From: Haliclystus octoradiatus
Lineage: Eukaryota > Cnidaria > Staurozoa > Stauromedusae > Haliclystidae
Assembly: GCA_916610825.1 (NCBI GenBank)
Contig: OU744451.1
Span: forward strand, 434,001-498,000
DNA: 64,000 nucleotides
Direction: 5' to 3'
The translations under genes and the position numbers were made by a program. Below are positions 1 through 26,643 of the stretch, piece after piece (positions within the stretch are counted from its first letter, which is position 1; each line of letters starts with the position of its first letter). The notes beneath the pieces are model-generated. The model saw nothing but the letters and a program-made list of their open reading frames with translations, was not told the DNA's origin and made no database searches.

Positions 1-1306
1 GCCGTGCTTTGGGTTGGTATTTACTAAACGAGAAATGTTGGGAGACACAAGTGAAGAGCATAAATCATGAGCTCCGACCAAAACCACGGCAACCATGTGG
101 TTACCCTTTCATAAAATAAACAAACAAATAATGACTTAAGTTTTATATGCAGAAGCTGATTTAGCACATTTCTCCTTAAAGAAATTATTGGATGAGGAAC
201 CAACTTTGAGCTGGACCAATCATGAGCATGAAAGAGTCGATAGAATCCCATGAACACTGTCAATCAAAGAGCTGTCTTCATATGATTAACCCAAGAACCA
301 TAGAAACAGAGAACATCAGAAATTGAAAATCGAAAACTTATTAGGGTGTCCGAAAGTATTTAATTGAAGCATGATTGAACACAAAAGAACATTTACAGGA
401 AACAATATTATCTTTATCAGCACATCACATGCAACAATAGTTCAATTATTTCTTAATTCTTCTTATCTTATCAAGTTTTTTAAATGTTCTTAAATACGAT
501 TGTTAGTGTAACCTTAGATACATCTAAATATCTATGCTTAGCCTAATGTATTTCATTTTGTGCTAGTGCCGTGAAAAAATTCTGAATAACGTAACAAACA
601 AAACAAATAAAAGAAGTTACAAAACATTATTAATCTGAAAAATCGAAACACAACAGTTATATTAGCTAAAATATTGCGGCATATTGAATGTTGTGTTAAT
701 AATTATGAAAATTTAAGCATCTACGTTCACACTAGGTTTCGAGTTTTGAGGTTGCAAATGCATGCTTATATTCAGATTTGAATCAAAAGACATTTATGAA
801 GAAATCTATGTAGCCTACATAAACTGATCGTAGCCTTAATTTAATTGAGAACATATTCTATTTCATTTTTTGCAGTTGAAAGAAGCAGAAAGTTTTGACC
901 ATGTACGCTTCTGGTTGATGACGAATCCATTGATATGTGTTTCAAGTATATTGTATCTAGAACGGCATCGTGAATCCCCGCCTTACATTCTACAGACATA
1001 CAAATGGAAATAGCGTAAATTTGAAAGTAGATTTAATTTCCTTTTCTTTGGATGGCTAAAACGTTTTTGTGTTTTCTCCGCATTTCTAGTTGATAAAATA
1101 TACTTTCCAGTAATGTCTCAATTTGTAATCATTCATTTCAAAAAACACACCGTAAAATTTATTTTGGTTTTCAAACACGCAGGACATGTTTCTACTGCAC
1201 TATTTCCAAACAATGTAGCCGACCAATTAAATTGTGTTCGATTATGAAGTGAAATTCTATAAAATCCATGATAATTTCATGTTATATTTCGCAAGCATCA
1301 ACTTAC
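1..1306. other. left-edge stretch, presumed ORC3 intron 5
   Basis: This lies downstream of ORC3 exon 5 on the minus strand, so it should be intron or hold further ORC3 exons. I found no exon matching the next part of ORC3 and no recognisable repeat. The short open frames here have no family resemblance that I can support. Confidence 0.4.
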
Positions 1307-16061
<14,755 letters not shown>

Positions 16062-16869
16062 GCTGAATTCAGCTCTTACAAGAAAAAAACAGATTGGAAG
16101 TTATCTTGGCGCAGTCACTGCATCGCTATATGGCCTAAAGTTAAGTCGTAAAGTCAACATTGTCAATCAAGTTTTCTCGTATTAAATCTGCCCTGCTCCT
16201 GTTGCCTCTCTTCAGTGAAGCCTCATTCAAATTTCCCGCTGCCAGTTAATTAAGGGGGGACAACGGTATTTAGTTCCGATCATAAACTGAATTTACTGAT
16301 AGTATCATTTACATTTTACGCTTGTAAAAATTTAGTCAAACAATTATTATTAATCTTAAGGCTTCAACAATTCTGACAACAAACTTTGAAGATTACATAA
16401 CTGGAATCGTATCTCGATAACTTGCTACTTTGGGGTTCCCCCTTGCCAACTGTTTCAACTTAAAACTCATCAATCTGTCATGTGATTGGTCATTAACAGC
16501 TATATCGCACCTGTACCAATAATCTGTTGCTTTTAAAAAACATGTGCTCGACTGTGATCATTTCTCTTTAGGCTTTCCTTCGCTCATGTATACCCGAAGG
16601 TTTGCCTTTTACAGAAAACGATTTCCTCCCTAAGGAAAGTTAACACTGACAAGAGTCAGTGTGTATATGGTTATAATGTCCTAGCGTTTGCTAAGCGTTT
16701 TTCTCGATTTAAACTGCATTTAAATATTATTATTTTTTTATTGTAATATTATTATATTTTTCCACTGGAATCCCACTACTGTCACAATTCGTTCACTTTA
16801 AATTTTAAACATCTATTGTTACTACAAACGAGTGAAAACTGCGTCAACTGCTTGCCTGGTGAAGACGAT
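16062..16869. promoter_or_regulatory. divergent promoter region of ORC3 and AMD1
   Basis: About 0.8 kb separate the two start codons, which point away from each other, so both promoters and 5' UTRs should lie here. Visible elements are a consensus E2F site TTTCCCGC (16232-16239), 171 bp upstream of the ORC3 start, and an inverted CCAAT box ATTGG (16485-16489). No good TATA box was seen for either gene. A five-codon frame MVIMS (16667-16684) precedes the AMD1 start by 185 bp. Confidence 0.6.
16232..16239 (+). promoter_or_regulatory. E2F-type site upstream of ORC3
   Basis: TTTCCCGC matches the E2F consensus exactly. E2F control of origin-recognition genes is established in animals; use of this site is inferred. 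Confidence 0.5.
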
Positions 16870-17003
16870 ATGTTGGTTACCGACAGCATTCAATGTGAGT
16901 TCTTCGAGGGAACAGAAAAACTACTCGAAGTTTGGTTCGGTGCCGCTGGAGAAACTTTCTCTTCCAAACAAAATTCTTCACTTGATTTGAGGAGTATTCC
17001 AAG
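16870..17003 (+). CDS. AMD1: AMD1 exon 1
   Basis: 134 bp, donor GTAATT. It encodes the [13 protein letters not shown] block through RSIP. An upstream in-frame ATG at 16816 would add 18 residues unlike the family. Confidence 0.92.
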
Positions 17004-20000
17004 GTAATTATAAACTGTCTAGGTTCATGAAAGATTACATGCCTATGTTCATCATATATTACCCCTTATTAAAGTATCTAAGACCGGTTGTGTTTATTGA
17101 ACGGTGAACCGACTCTGGTTTTCACCTTCGGTATTTATTTCTATTCAGCTGTTGACTAATCACATGAGTGGTCTCCGATTTGCTTTGCAACTGCTGATGC
17201 AATAAAATAGCAGACAAACATGCTTTGTTTTGTCTTCGTTGTGTTGGAGACCGGCTTTCAATCAACAATTGTAAAATGAGACCCACGTGGGCGATGTGGG
17301 TGTTTCCCTATGATATTGTGATCGGGGAGATCATATAATATTATCATTTATGAAGTGTGAGAATAAATATTGAAATACCTGTACATTGAATATGAGTTAT
17401 GGGAAGTTCGTCTTTCATCTTTCCCAAGATATCATTCACCATTTCAAGTTCAAATTTGAAATTTGTACCCACTATCAAACATGAAGAATTTTCAGATCAT
17501 TATAATTATGTTCTCCCTGATGAACTCTTGTTATTGCCTTTTTACATTGAAATTCGTTACAAATAATCTTGATTTCAGACTATTTTTTAAATTTAATGCT
17601 TATGTGTGCACAAACTTGTCTGAAGTATAATTACAGATAAACCCTTTGCTCGTATCACATGTAAATGTGTCATAATGCCCGAGCAAACGATGCAGCTTTG
17701 TTGGTTCGACTTTGTCATATGCGAAAGAGGAACGTTGCTTAATGCAAGGGCAAACGGTCATTCGACTTTACAGCCAACTGCATACAACTTTTAAAAACGA
17801 ATGAATCGGTCATGTATCCAACAAATAATTTAAAACGCGCATTTGCCTCAATCATGTATTGTTTTTGTATAATTTACCTTTTGAACTGAAAGTTTCTTAT
17901 TTTCCTTATTATTTAAATATTCTTGGTATTGTGCAGTGTTCCAAGCATAAAAGTCTCATCAAAATTCCTCAGCATTTGTCCGACTCTGAATTTTTTTTTG
18001 AGTCTAAACAATAAGTTGGATCGTTTTCTTGGGCCCATATGTGTATTAAAAAACTTGTATTAATACCGTTATCAGTTTATACAAAGGGCTACTCATCATG
18101 TAACAGGTATTTCTGAATAGATCATGGTGTGGTATTCCTAAGCTAGTGTTCTATCTCTATATAATTCATTTGATTCTGAGAAGCTTAATTTGGGGTAAGA
18201 CAATAATAAATGCTTATACCAGAGCTATTAGGAATAACTCTTAATGGATATATATCAGGTTTATAAGCCTACCTGTCATGCATTCTTTAACCTTGACACC
18301 CGCTTGTGAAATATGATGCCTAGAGAGCTGTAAGTAAATATGATGCCTAGAGAGCTGTAAGTAAATATGATGCCTAGAGAGCTGTAAGTAAATATGATGC
18401 CTAGAGAGCTGTAAGTAAATATGATGCCTAGAGAGCTGTAAGTGAAAAATCTGTTCAAAATGTTTTCATCTGAGTATTGAAGCAATCAGAGTATTATCTG
18501 GAACAGTAAACCCTAGTATGAATAAATAAGTGGGATTAATAAACAACTAAACAACATTGAATGAGTATTAAAACAATTTGACCGTATTTATTTATTTATT
18601 TTGTTTCCTGAAGGCATGAGCTAGACAATCTTCTTAGCATTGTCAAGGCTGAAATAGTGAGTTTCACATCCAATGGTTGGACAGACTCTTACGTTTTAAG
18701 CGAGAGCAGCATGTTCATTTCAAAAAATCGCTTTATCATCAAAACCTGTGGCACCACATGTCTTCTGGATTGTCTGGGATTCCTCTTGGACCTTGCCGAA
18801 GAATATTGTGATTTTGATTCCATTCAGGTAGGATGCAACAACAACAACGTATTGGCCAAATAGCTAAGTTGTCCTGAATCGTATAGGGATCAAAATGTGT
18901 TTAATTTAACATTGCAGTGATGCTCTTCTTGCTCATTCACTTCAAATGTAATTCTGCTGAGCGTATTGTTCTTCATGCTCCACTTTTGAGAATATACTAA
19001 ATCTTAGTTTTGAAAAGAAATAGACCTAATTTGACTGAGAAATTCAGACATTTAGAGCATTTCAGACTATTTCTACTTTTGTAAAATTCTAGTTATTAAA
19101 ATTTATTACAATTATAATAGATATTTACTACATTATCTACATAAGCTAGGCTACTAATCTTAATTCTAATTAATTTTAAATGACCGAAGCAGTTTGAACA
19201 ATTGGTCAAATATTTGGTTCAGTCCTAGCCAATTCGAAATCTGTTGAATAAGAAATGAAAACCAGAAATAGAAGAGTGGTACTGGAGCTCGGAAGTGATA
19301 ATGATGATTACTTAATTATCCCAACTAACATGATTTGTATTTTACTTTAGAATCTGTTCTACTCTCGCCGTGTTTATCTGAAACCAGAAATGCAACAAGG
19401 GATGCATCAATGTTTCGAAACTGAGGTATTTATTATTTACTACAAATTAAGACCTTTACTAAACAAACTACACTTGCCTATTTATCCTTTGTGCATTTTG
19501 TAGTGGTTTCAATTATAGGCTACTCACACTAAGTTCGACAGTCCATAAATTACAAATAGATTATACGATTGCAGATTGCTAATTTTGTCACATCAGTATG
19601 ATACAACAACAGAAATCTGAGATCCTTAAAGAGTACAGAGAAATAGCGCTTTAATTTGATTCAATTCAACTCTAATACACTACGAACTCAAAGTTAGTAA
19701 AAACCGCGTAAAAATCACGCTAAAATTGCGTAAAAAAGATCGTGTAAAAACCGCGTACAAAGCACCGAATTTACGCGGTTTTCATCGAGTAGAAATCACG
19801 TAAAAACTGGGTAATACTTGGATGTATTTCGTGTTAAAGTCAGGTAGAAAACGAACATCAATATAGGGTGATAATCGCGTAAATATCAAGTTAAAATTGG
19901 GTGTTAATGAGTTGAGAATCGTGTAAAATGTAGTACTATTCTAAATAGAGTATCCTCCAATTATTTGTCCCTTTTCAATCTTACTTGTTCAAATAAAGAT

Positions 20001-23000
20001 TGAAATTTACAAGAAGAAAGAATGAAAGAAGAAATAACGAAGACTTTGATCTATGAAACAAGTTCTGACATTCAAGGATGTAATATACAATACAATTACA
20101 TTATGTATACAGTTACTATCATTTAGTTTACATATAATAGATACAATACAATTTAATTATCATTCAAGTTAGACAGAAAGACAAGCGATTTAATTAAGAG
20201 ACTTAGCATTGCACGTCTTTTATCGCTTTTAAAATACTTATATGTGAAGTAGTACTGTATAACCTTTGTAAATTTATTAAACTTTTATTGTCCGATAACT
20301 TTTCAAAGAGCTTCAATTCAAAACGTGTCCACTGTCCAGCTTTATAAATGCTAATATATGCCGTCATAATCCATAGCCTTCTCCTAACAAGGAAGCGAAT
20401 TACAAATTAATTAACTACATCTGCACATCATGCATGTGTGTGGTCGATCTAAAAGATTGACTTCAAAACTTTACCTGATGTTGTATGTTTTTCTGTAGTT
20501 GTATTCTATCTTGTTTCTGGGGGTGAAATTTATCTCATTTTGATTTTGAATTTCTCCTGCAATTCTTCCAAACTTCTAATGTTTTCTAAGAAATGATATG
20601 AAGGACGACCAAACGATAAACATAAACATAATATTGTTTGCACATGTCCGATGTCATTGATTCAGTATTTCATAATATTCATATTAATTATTTGCGTTAT
20701 GCAAATGTTTGTAATTGACAACAACAACACTTCACCTGTGAATCTCGTGACTATGAGTATTGACAATCTTTCATTTCATATCAAATATAGTAAAGTGCTA
20801 AAAATGAAAATCAATAAACACATTTCAGATTACGGAGGTACAGTCCTCTATAATCTCTTTAACAACTCTGTAGTTTCAAAGCTACAAGCGCTTACCTTTA
20901 AATTAAACAATCCAATGGATTACACATTTTGGTTTCACTTTACATTTTGCATAAAAACAAGAAATTCAAAGGACCGATTAATAAAATGTCATGAATTGGT
21001 TGGATTCAATAAACAAGGCAAGCAATAGTATAGTAAATGGAAATATAAAATATTTCCCAAGGCTCTATCCAATTTAATAATTAATATATCATACCTTATT
21101 AATTAATATCGTTGTTTTTCCTCTCTTGAAGATAATAACTTTTACCTATAAAAAGTAGATTAACAGTCTGAAAAAAACGGCGGTAAATGATCTAGCGATA
21201 AGAATTCGTAACGTCTTAACAAAGTTTACTCACCCTAAATTGTTTTATAGCATCAATAATATAATGTAGCTTTCGTTGATGCTGTTTGCTCCTACTCAAC
21301 AGCCATTCAAAATAAAAACGAAGACGGAAGAAAGATTTTCACTGATGTTATTGGCAACCAGTTTTGACGAAACCACGTTCGATTTTCGTGCTGAAAGCAT
21401 AGCTGAAGGACTTGAACGTTTTATATTTTTATAAGTGTCTTTATAATCATAAATAAATAAATACAGTGTAGCAGGATAGACACTCAAAATATAATGAAAT
21501 TAAACTAACAGTATTTAGAGGAGAGGGAAGTATCCTTTTGTTTAAAACTTAACCAAATTAAGATATGTAATGAAATACATGGAATTTTAAGTTCTTCCGT
21601 CAGGTCATTCAATTATTAATGTTTTTCAATGAAGTACATCTTATCTTATAAAATCTCACTTAAAAAAGATAACCTATAATTAACTATTTTAATGATATAG
21701 CATTTACATATCCCGTTAAATAAAGTATAATGGCTCACAAGTTATAAAAATTCTACGTGATTTTTACGTGATTATGTTTTGATTCGAAAATCTAAAATTT
21801 TATTTACGTGAATTTTACGCGATGCAATTACTTTTACGCTATTTTTACGTGATTCGTAATTTTTCATTTTACTTTTTTCATTTTACTTTTTTACGCGATT
21901 TTTACGTGATGGAACCGAATTTACGTGACGTTAACACGACATCTACGCAATATTTACGCGATTTAACGTTCATAGTGATAATTCATCAATTAACGTTGGT
22001 CCCTTAAAACACTGGATAGTCAAAAGTTGGATCAAAAGGGGGCGGTCGCCAGTCGAGTTTGAAGAGTGGTCGCTAAATACAACACTTCTATTGTTATATT
22101 CAACGGCAACCGAAGCGTGGTCGCACACAATTACTCTCTGCTTAATTATTAGGATGACAAGTTTGACTGCATCTAGTACAATTATTTCTCTAATAGCAGA
22201 AATATCCGCTTATCTAGAAATAGAAGAGTTGTACAGGCACTTTAGTCTTCAAATATGGCAATACCATCTCAACTACTGTCTCTAGATAGCCAATAGTCTG
22301 TGAGTGGCTCATAAGACAGGTAGCTGCTGGTCAGAGTTGTCAGTTGATTGTATTTGAATATCATTAATTAATGTTATATTTCTGTTTGTAGGTCAAATAC
22401 CTCAAGAAGTTTGTCCCAAGTGAGTACCACATACTTTTGCAGGGTGGCACAAAATTTTTTGCCTTCAGCGAACCAACCTTTAATCACATGTATCCTTCGT
22501 ATTTTTTTCGATATTAACTGTACTCCATTTCCAATGTCCAAAATCAGTTTGTTGTACATAAGAATTTATTTTAGGAAAAAGTTCAAATTAACAATCAGAA
22601 TAGTCATTCAAACAAAAATTAAGTGTAATTTCCAAAACTATATAAATAAAGTAAACCAAATGGCATATGCTTGATGTATGAGTTGTAATTATTGCTATAA
22701 AACTTTCATTCTTATAAGCAGAACATCCCCGAAGCTGAATGTATTTTTGTAAGCTGAAATATATTTCTCAAAAACAAATGCTTTGTAATCAAAGTAAGAG
22801 AGTTTGATTGAAAGCAGAAATTGAAATAAAACCCAATCATTTTCTCTGTGTGCTCAATTAAATTGTTTTATTCCAACCAGAAAGTATAGGCCATCTAATG
22901 ATCACTAGTTTCTGATTCTTGAGATTGTTTTTTGTATTGAGCAGCCATCTTGTTCAGCTTTCAATTGTCATTTTTCATCTCTTTGTTATGCTAATTAGAA

Positions 23001-25673
23001 ATCTAAAAAGCCGTGGAGGCGTTTCTTGTTCACTAAAACAATAACTTTTCTCGCTGTTTAACATCATTTGATGAGTTGAAATCCAACAATTTTGAGATTA
23101 TTGTTCAGTTTTACATTTCCGAAGGCCAGATCCTTGGATTCAAAAATTGAAGATGATGAAATTAGTTTTCTTCGAATTGTAGAAGAAATAAATGAAAGTA
23201 AACTTCGTAAAACTTCGGAATTTTGCCCTAGCTTCTGCGAACTACGTTCGCAGGTTCGGACTGTTTGTGCCACCCTGTACATTTGATTTAAAATATTAGT
23301 TATTGTGTGTTGAAATTGTTGAGTTGAATTGATAGATTATCAAAAGAAGAAGGCTGATGATTTCCAGGTTACTAAATTATACAAATATTTTATCAATCCT
23401 TTAAAGAAAAAGTTTTTTGTATTTCTCAATTGAAATTTAGTTGATTTAATGGTTTTTGTTTTATCAATGATGATGATAATATATTACTTGTTCCTTGAAC
23501 TCTAATCGGATAATAATAACATGTGGAATGCCTGCAAATGTTTGCTCATTAGAAACAGGCCACTCTGGGTGTTCAAATTCCAGACTTATATAACATATAT
23601 ATTGTAACAGGTACGCCTATTTTTAATGATGTTTATTTGTTTGTTGCAGATGGTTCCAGCTACGTCTTGGGACATCAACCAGGCGAAGAGTGGTACTTGT
23701 TTACAATGGATAATTCTGTTGATTTTGAAGAAATGTCAGACGTCACATTGGAGATTCTTATGTCTGATTTGGACCAAAAGAAAATGGTTCAATTTGCTAA
23801 ATCTAGTCATCCAAATGCAGATGAGATGACCAAGGTGAGATGCCATGATGCTCAACTCAATCATACATTAGTTAATGGCCATCCATCCATACAACGAAGC
23901 ATAAAGATAACATAGCAATTTGAGAGAGACGCATCAGAGCACAAATTCCATAACCTACCTTCATCGTCATCATTTATTACATTCTGGGCATATATAGTGT
24001 AGGACACACGAGTGGAGAGACTTCAGAGTGTTCTCGTGACAAGCATCGAATGCTCGGTTTTTACAAAATAGATATATTCCCAAAGCTGCTATTTTCACTA
24101 CGGTGTTACGCTTATCATGTTATACCTTTAGACAGAGCGCCACAGAACTAAAACGGCAGGTTTCTCCGGGCAACTTGAGAGTCACATAAAAGTGTTCATA
24201 AAAATATGCTAAACAATTATCTATTTCTTGTTTTAATTAAATTCTATTGTAAACCCTTCAAAAATCCAATTTATATTTCATGATTCACTGTCAAAGCCTT
24301 CTAATCATTTTGAGAAAATGCTGCATGTGAGCTTCATGGTCTTTGATTCTTTTGTTCTCCCAAGATTTGGCGAATCCATAGAAGCATGACGAAAACATGT
24401 ATGAATGTATGAATTAAGAGGGCTCTGACCGTGAAATGATTTGTAAATCCATCTCTGGTGGGCTCCACAATAAAATTTGACAAAACAAGGAATAGGAAAT
24501 TGTTCAGCATATTATTATGAACATTTTATGTGAATTTCAAGTTGCCGGGAGAAACCTGCCGTTTTAGTTCTGTGGCCCTTGGTCTAATTGTCCTTTGCCG
24601 TAGTTCATGAAATTAAATGATATTGAAATAAAATTAAGTAAAATTTAACAAAATTGCTCATTTTCATTTAACATAATCATTTTACAACTTTTTATGAACA
24701 AATATATTTGTTGTTTTTGATGTTTCATGTAAAGTTCATGAGCACATGATTGCCGTCGTATGGCTGTTGTCATCTGTAGACTTATTTAGGCTATTTAGCA
24801 TAAACAGATACAATACAACGTAGATGTCTGCATCATTTATAATGTGTTTTGAAAAAAAGTTACAAGTTTGATTATTTAATTTATTCCAGAAAACTGGTAT
24901 TGCCGATCTTATACCAGGAGCTATCCACGATGGTGTTGTGTTTGATCCCATTGGCTATTCAATGAATGGTCTCTACAAGGATTCTTACCATACAATTCAC
25001 ATCACGCCTCAAGAGGAATGCTCTTATGTCAGCTTTGAAACAAATCTCAAACTGAAGGATTATTCTAACCTGGTCAATCAAGTTGTCAAAACTTTCAATC
25101 CTGGAAAGTTTATTTTGACTTTATTTATCAGTAAGGTAAGTGTAACCATTTAAACCCTTCAACCTGTTTAGCCTCGATCAATGGCATGCTACATCTCAAC
25201 TTTTAGGCTTTTCGAACTTGGATGTGAACTCGATGTTCTTTATTCACATTAACAACATAAATTTTATCATGACTGTTCAGACTTTCAGATTTCAGGCTGC
25301 ATTAAAATCTATTCAAATAATCTGAATTCTTATCTCCAATACAAACTTAGAGAAAGGCACAGATATTATTTACGGTCATAAAACCGTGTGTGGTTAGCCT
25401 CTTCGACCACCCTACCTCCATGCATGTTTCACTGACTGTAGGCCTACTGTGTCGATTGTTACGCTATATTATTGTATGCATGTTTCAACATCAACTGATC
25501 TCAATATCAACTGATCTCAATTTTTTTTATAGGATGCCAAGTCATCTGCAACGCATCGCCGAATCGCAACAACCGCATTGGATGCTGAAGGTTATCAGTG
25601 TGTCGATCTTGACCAGCCGCAGTTGAAAAATTACTCACTCACCTATGGTTGCTTTGTTAAGTGCAAAGATTAA
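16870..25673 (+). CDS. AMD1: S-adenosylmethionine decarboxylase proenzyme (7 exons, 340 aa)
   Basis: This cytosolic enzyme makes decarboxylated S-adenosylmethionine, the aminopropyl donor for spermidine and spermine. Exons: 16870-17003, 18614-18827, 19351-19425, 22392-22419, 23650-23834, 24890-25135 and 25533-25673. All introns are GT/AG, the phases agree, and the length fits the human protein (334). Seen residues: FFEGTEK (proenzyme Glu pair), self-cleavage motif YVLSES with the pyruvoyl Ser76, catalytic Cys90, Ser236 in GYSMNG, His249 in TIHITP, and the putrescine-site acidic residues in SDVTLE and SFETN. The residue after HITP, Glu in the human enzyme where it contacts the ribose of the substrate, is Gln253 here. 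The second ATG of the frame (16870) is chosen because it puts ten residues before FFEGTEK (five in human). Confidence 0.96.
17004..18613. other. AMD1 intron 1
   Basis: It holds the five-copy 27-bp minisatellite at 18311-18444. No coding sequence or transposon ends were recognised in the rest. Confidence 0.5.
18311..18444. repeat. 27-bp tandem repeat, 5 copies
   Basis: ATGATGCCTAGAGAGCTGTA recurs at 27-bp spacing from 18313, with essentially identical units. Confidence 0.95.
18614..18827 (+). CDS. AMD1: AMD1 exon 2
   Basis: 214 bp, starting after CTGAAG and ending CATTCAG before GTAGGA. It contains the cleavage site YVLSES and FIIKTCGTT. Confidence 0.95.
19351..19425 (+). CDS. AMD1: AMD1 exon 3
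   Basis: 75 bp after TTTACTTTAG, donor GTATTT. It encodes [12 protein letters not shown], equivalent to the family FFYSRKNFxKP. Confidence 0.93.
19678..21977. mobile_element. CACTA (EnSpm-like) non-autonomous DNA transposon, 2.3 kb
   Basis: The ends are CACTACGAAC and the inverted GTTCATAGTG, one mismatch apart. The flanking triplet ATA is duplicated (19675-19677 and 21978-21980). About 240 bp at each side are filled with diverged words of the type TTTTTACGYGAT in opposite orientation, like the subterminal repeats that bind CACTA transposases. No transposase frame was found; a 125-codon frame at 20651-21028 has no recognised similarity. It lies in AMD1 intron 3. Confidence 0.72.
21979..22169. 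mobile_element. fragment of a Tc1/mariner-type MITE (GTGGTCGCT family)
   Basis: It closely matches the right part of the element at 40642-41831, sharing GAAGAGTGGTCGCT, the AATACAACACTT stretch and the end AAGTTTGACTG. The left end is missing, with the CACTA element abutting. Confidence 0.65.
22392..22419 (+). CDS. AMD1: AMD1 exon 4 (28-bp micro-exon)
   Basis: Acceptor TTGTAG and donor GTGAGT. It encodes VKYLKKFVP plus the first base of Asn, matching the family segment (E)xxFLNxxFPN. Without it the frame and the motif break. Confidence 0.9.
22440..23277. mobile_element. hAT-like MITE, 838 bp
   Basis: Inverted ends CAGGGTGGCACAAA and TTTGTGCCACCCTG match over 14 bp. The flanks TACTTTTG (22432-22439) and TACATTTG (23278-23285) form an 8-bp duplication with one mismatch. 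It starts 20 bp after the AMD1 exon 4 donor and has no transposase. Confidence 0.78.
23650..23834 (+). CDS. AMD1: AMD1 exon 5
   Basis: 185 bp after TTGTTGCAG, donor GTGAGA. It encodes GSSYVLG through [13 protein letters not shown], including the putrescine-site Asp and Glu. Confidence 0.95.
24128..24587. mobile_element. 460-bp MITE with long terminal inverted repeats
   Basis: The left end (TTAGAC...CCACAGAACTAAAACGGCAG) and the right end (inverted) agree over about 50 bp. The internal sequence is unique and non-coding. The target duplication is unclear. It lies in AMD1 intron 5. Confidence 0.7.
24890..25135 (+). CDS. AMD1: AMD1 exon 6
   Basis: 246 bp after TTATTCCAG, donor GTAAGT. It encodes [21 protein letters not shown] and YVSFETNL. 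Confidence 0.96.
25533..25673 (+). CDS. AMD1: AMD1 exon 7 with stop
   Basis: 141 bp after TTTTATAG, ending in TAA at 25671-25673. The C-terminal residues are moderately conserved ([17 protein letters not shown]). Confidence 0.93.
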   Translation, partial: DAKSSATHRRIATTALDAEGYQCVDLDQPQLKNYSLTYGCFVKCKD

Positions 25674-26196
25674 TTATTGTTTACTTTGTGGACTTATTTT
25701 TATTCTGTCATCATTTAATCTCTTTATGTTGATTACCTAGGGTAGTTACATTTATGTTACAATTAGTTGGCTCTTATTGAGTCTTAGAAGCTAGCTTCGA
25801 GAAAGTACCTTTGTTAAAAGCTATTATATTGTAACCATAATAGTTATCTGTATTAATAATTGGCATAGTCGTAAATCTATATAATATATCTATATCTTGG
25901 ATTAGTCTTGAAATGTTGTTGTTTTGCTGAATATGAGGGTGTTGCTGTCACAGTGTCTGGCTAAAGGTTTTGCCTTTGGATTCCTAAAACATTTACAACA
26001 ATTTTCTTCTGGGTTTTTGTTGAGGTTTTGACCTGTAAGTCAGACAAATAACAATGTTCTTCTGAATTTGCTCCAGCCTTCCAGAGGATATTGCAAAGAA
26101 GCAAATGAAACACTGATGGCCTCAGTTATGGGGATGTTTTTCAGGGGTAATGTACAATGTGTTTTGCAATGACAGGCGGTTACAATAGCTATTTTC

Positions 26197-26202
26197 AATA
26201 AA
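26197..26202 (+). terminator. candidate AMD1 polyadenylation signal
   Basis: AATAAA, 524 bp after the AMD1 stop codon. It is the first canonical hexamer noticed on the plus strand before CHORDC1. Confidence 0.4.
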
Positions 26203-26535
26203 TTTACTGGATCACAAATCCCAAGAAGGTTTGAACAGGCATGGTGAGACTTGTGAAAGAAGCAGAGACTGTGTGTACACTAGAGGAAGGTGAATATTGA
26301 AATCCAACACAACATATATTCCTCTTCATGATCTCATTTGGATGCCCTAACCCTGTCATCGCATAGATTGAATAATTATGACTAAGCAAACTCGTCCTTT
26401 TGTACAAATATAATTCATTTTGCTCATCTTAGTTATAAAACGTTGACAGAACAACATATTACCTCAAAAACATATTTTTACGAACCTATTAACAAATTTC
26501 GATAGTAAATATGCTTACTAAATATTAAAAGTTAA

Positions 26536-26643
26536 TCATTTCTTATACTCTAATGTTTTCCAGCCAAAAGCATTTTCTTTCCGAAGCTTGATTTCAACTT
26601 TAGTACCTAAATAATTAACTGTGCTTGTTTCGGGGATAATGAG
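26536..26643 (-). CDS. CHORDC1: CHORDC1 exon 13 with stop
   Basis: 108 bp, acceptor [23 protein letters not shown] matches the family ATKIEITMRKAEPMQW. TGA is at 26538-26536. The acidic tail of the vertebrate protein is absent. Confidence 0.93.
   Translation of the reverse strand, partial: LIIPETSTVNYLGTKVEIKLRKENAFGWKTLEYKK

Noticed and set aside
1..110. Minus-strand VAVVLVGAHDLCSS as the next ORC3 exon
   Set aside because: The VVV(I/L) start is suggestive, but the following residues do not match ORC3 and the splice sites are weak.
134..253. Possible plus-strand terminal exon ending in HERVDRIP and stop
   Set aside because: It follows an AG, but it has no partner exon or recognised family and lies within the presumed ORC3 locus.
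20651..21028. 125-codon frame as a CACTA transposase
   Set aside because: It is far too short and has no recognisable transposase motif.
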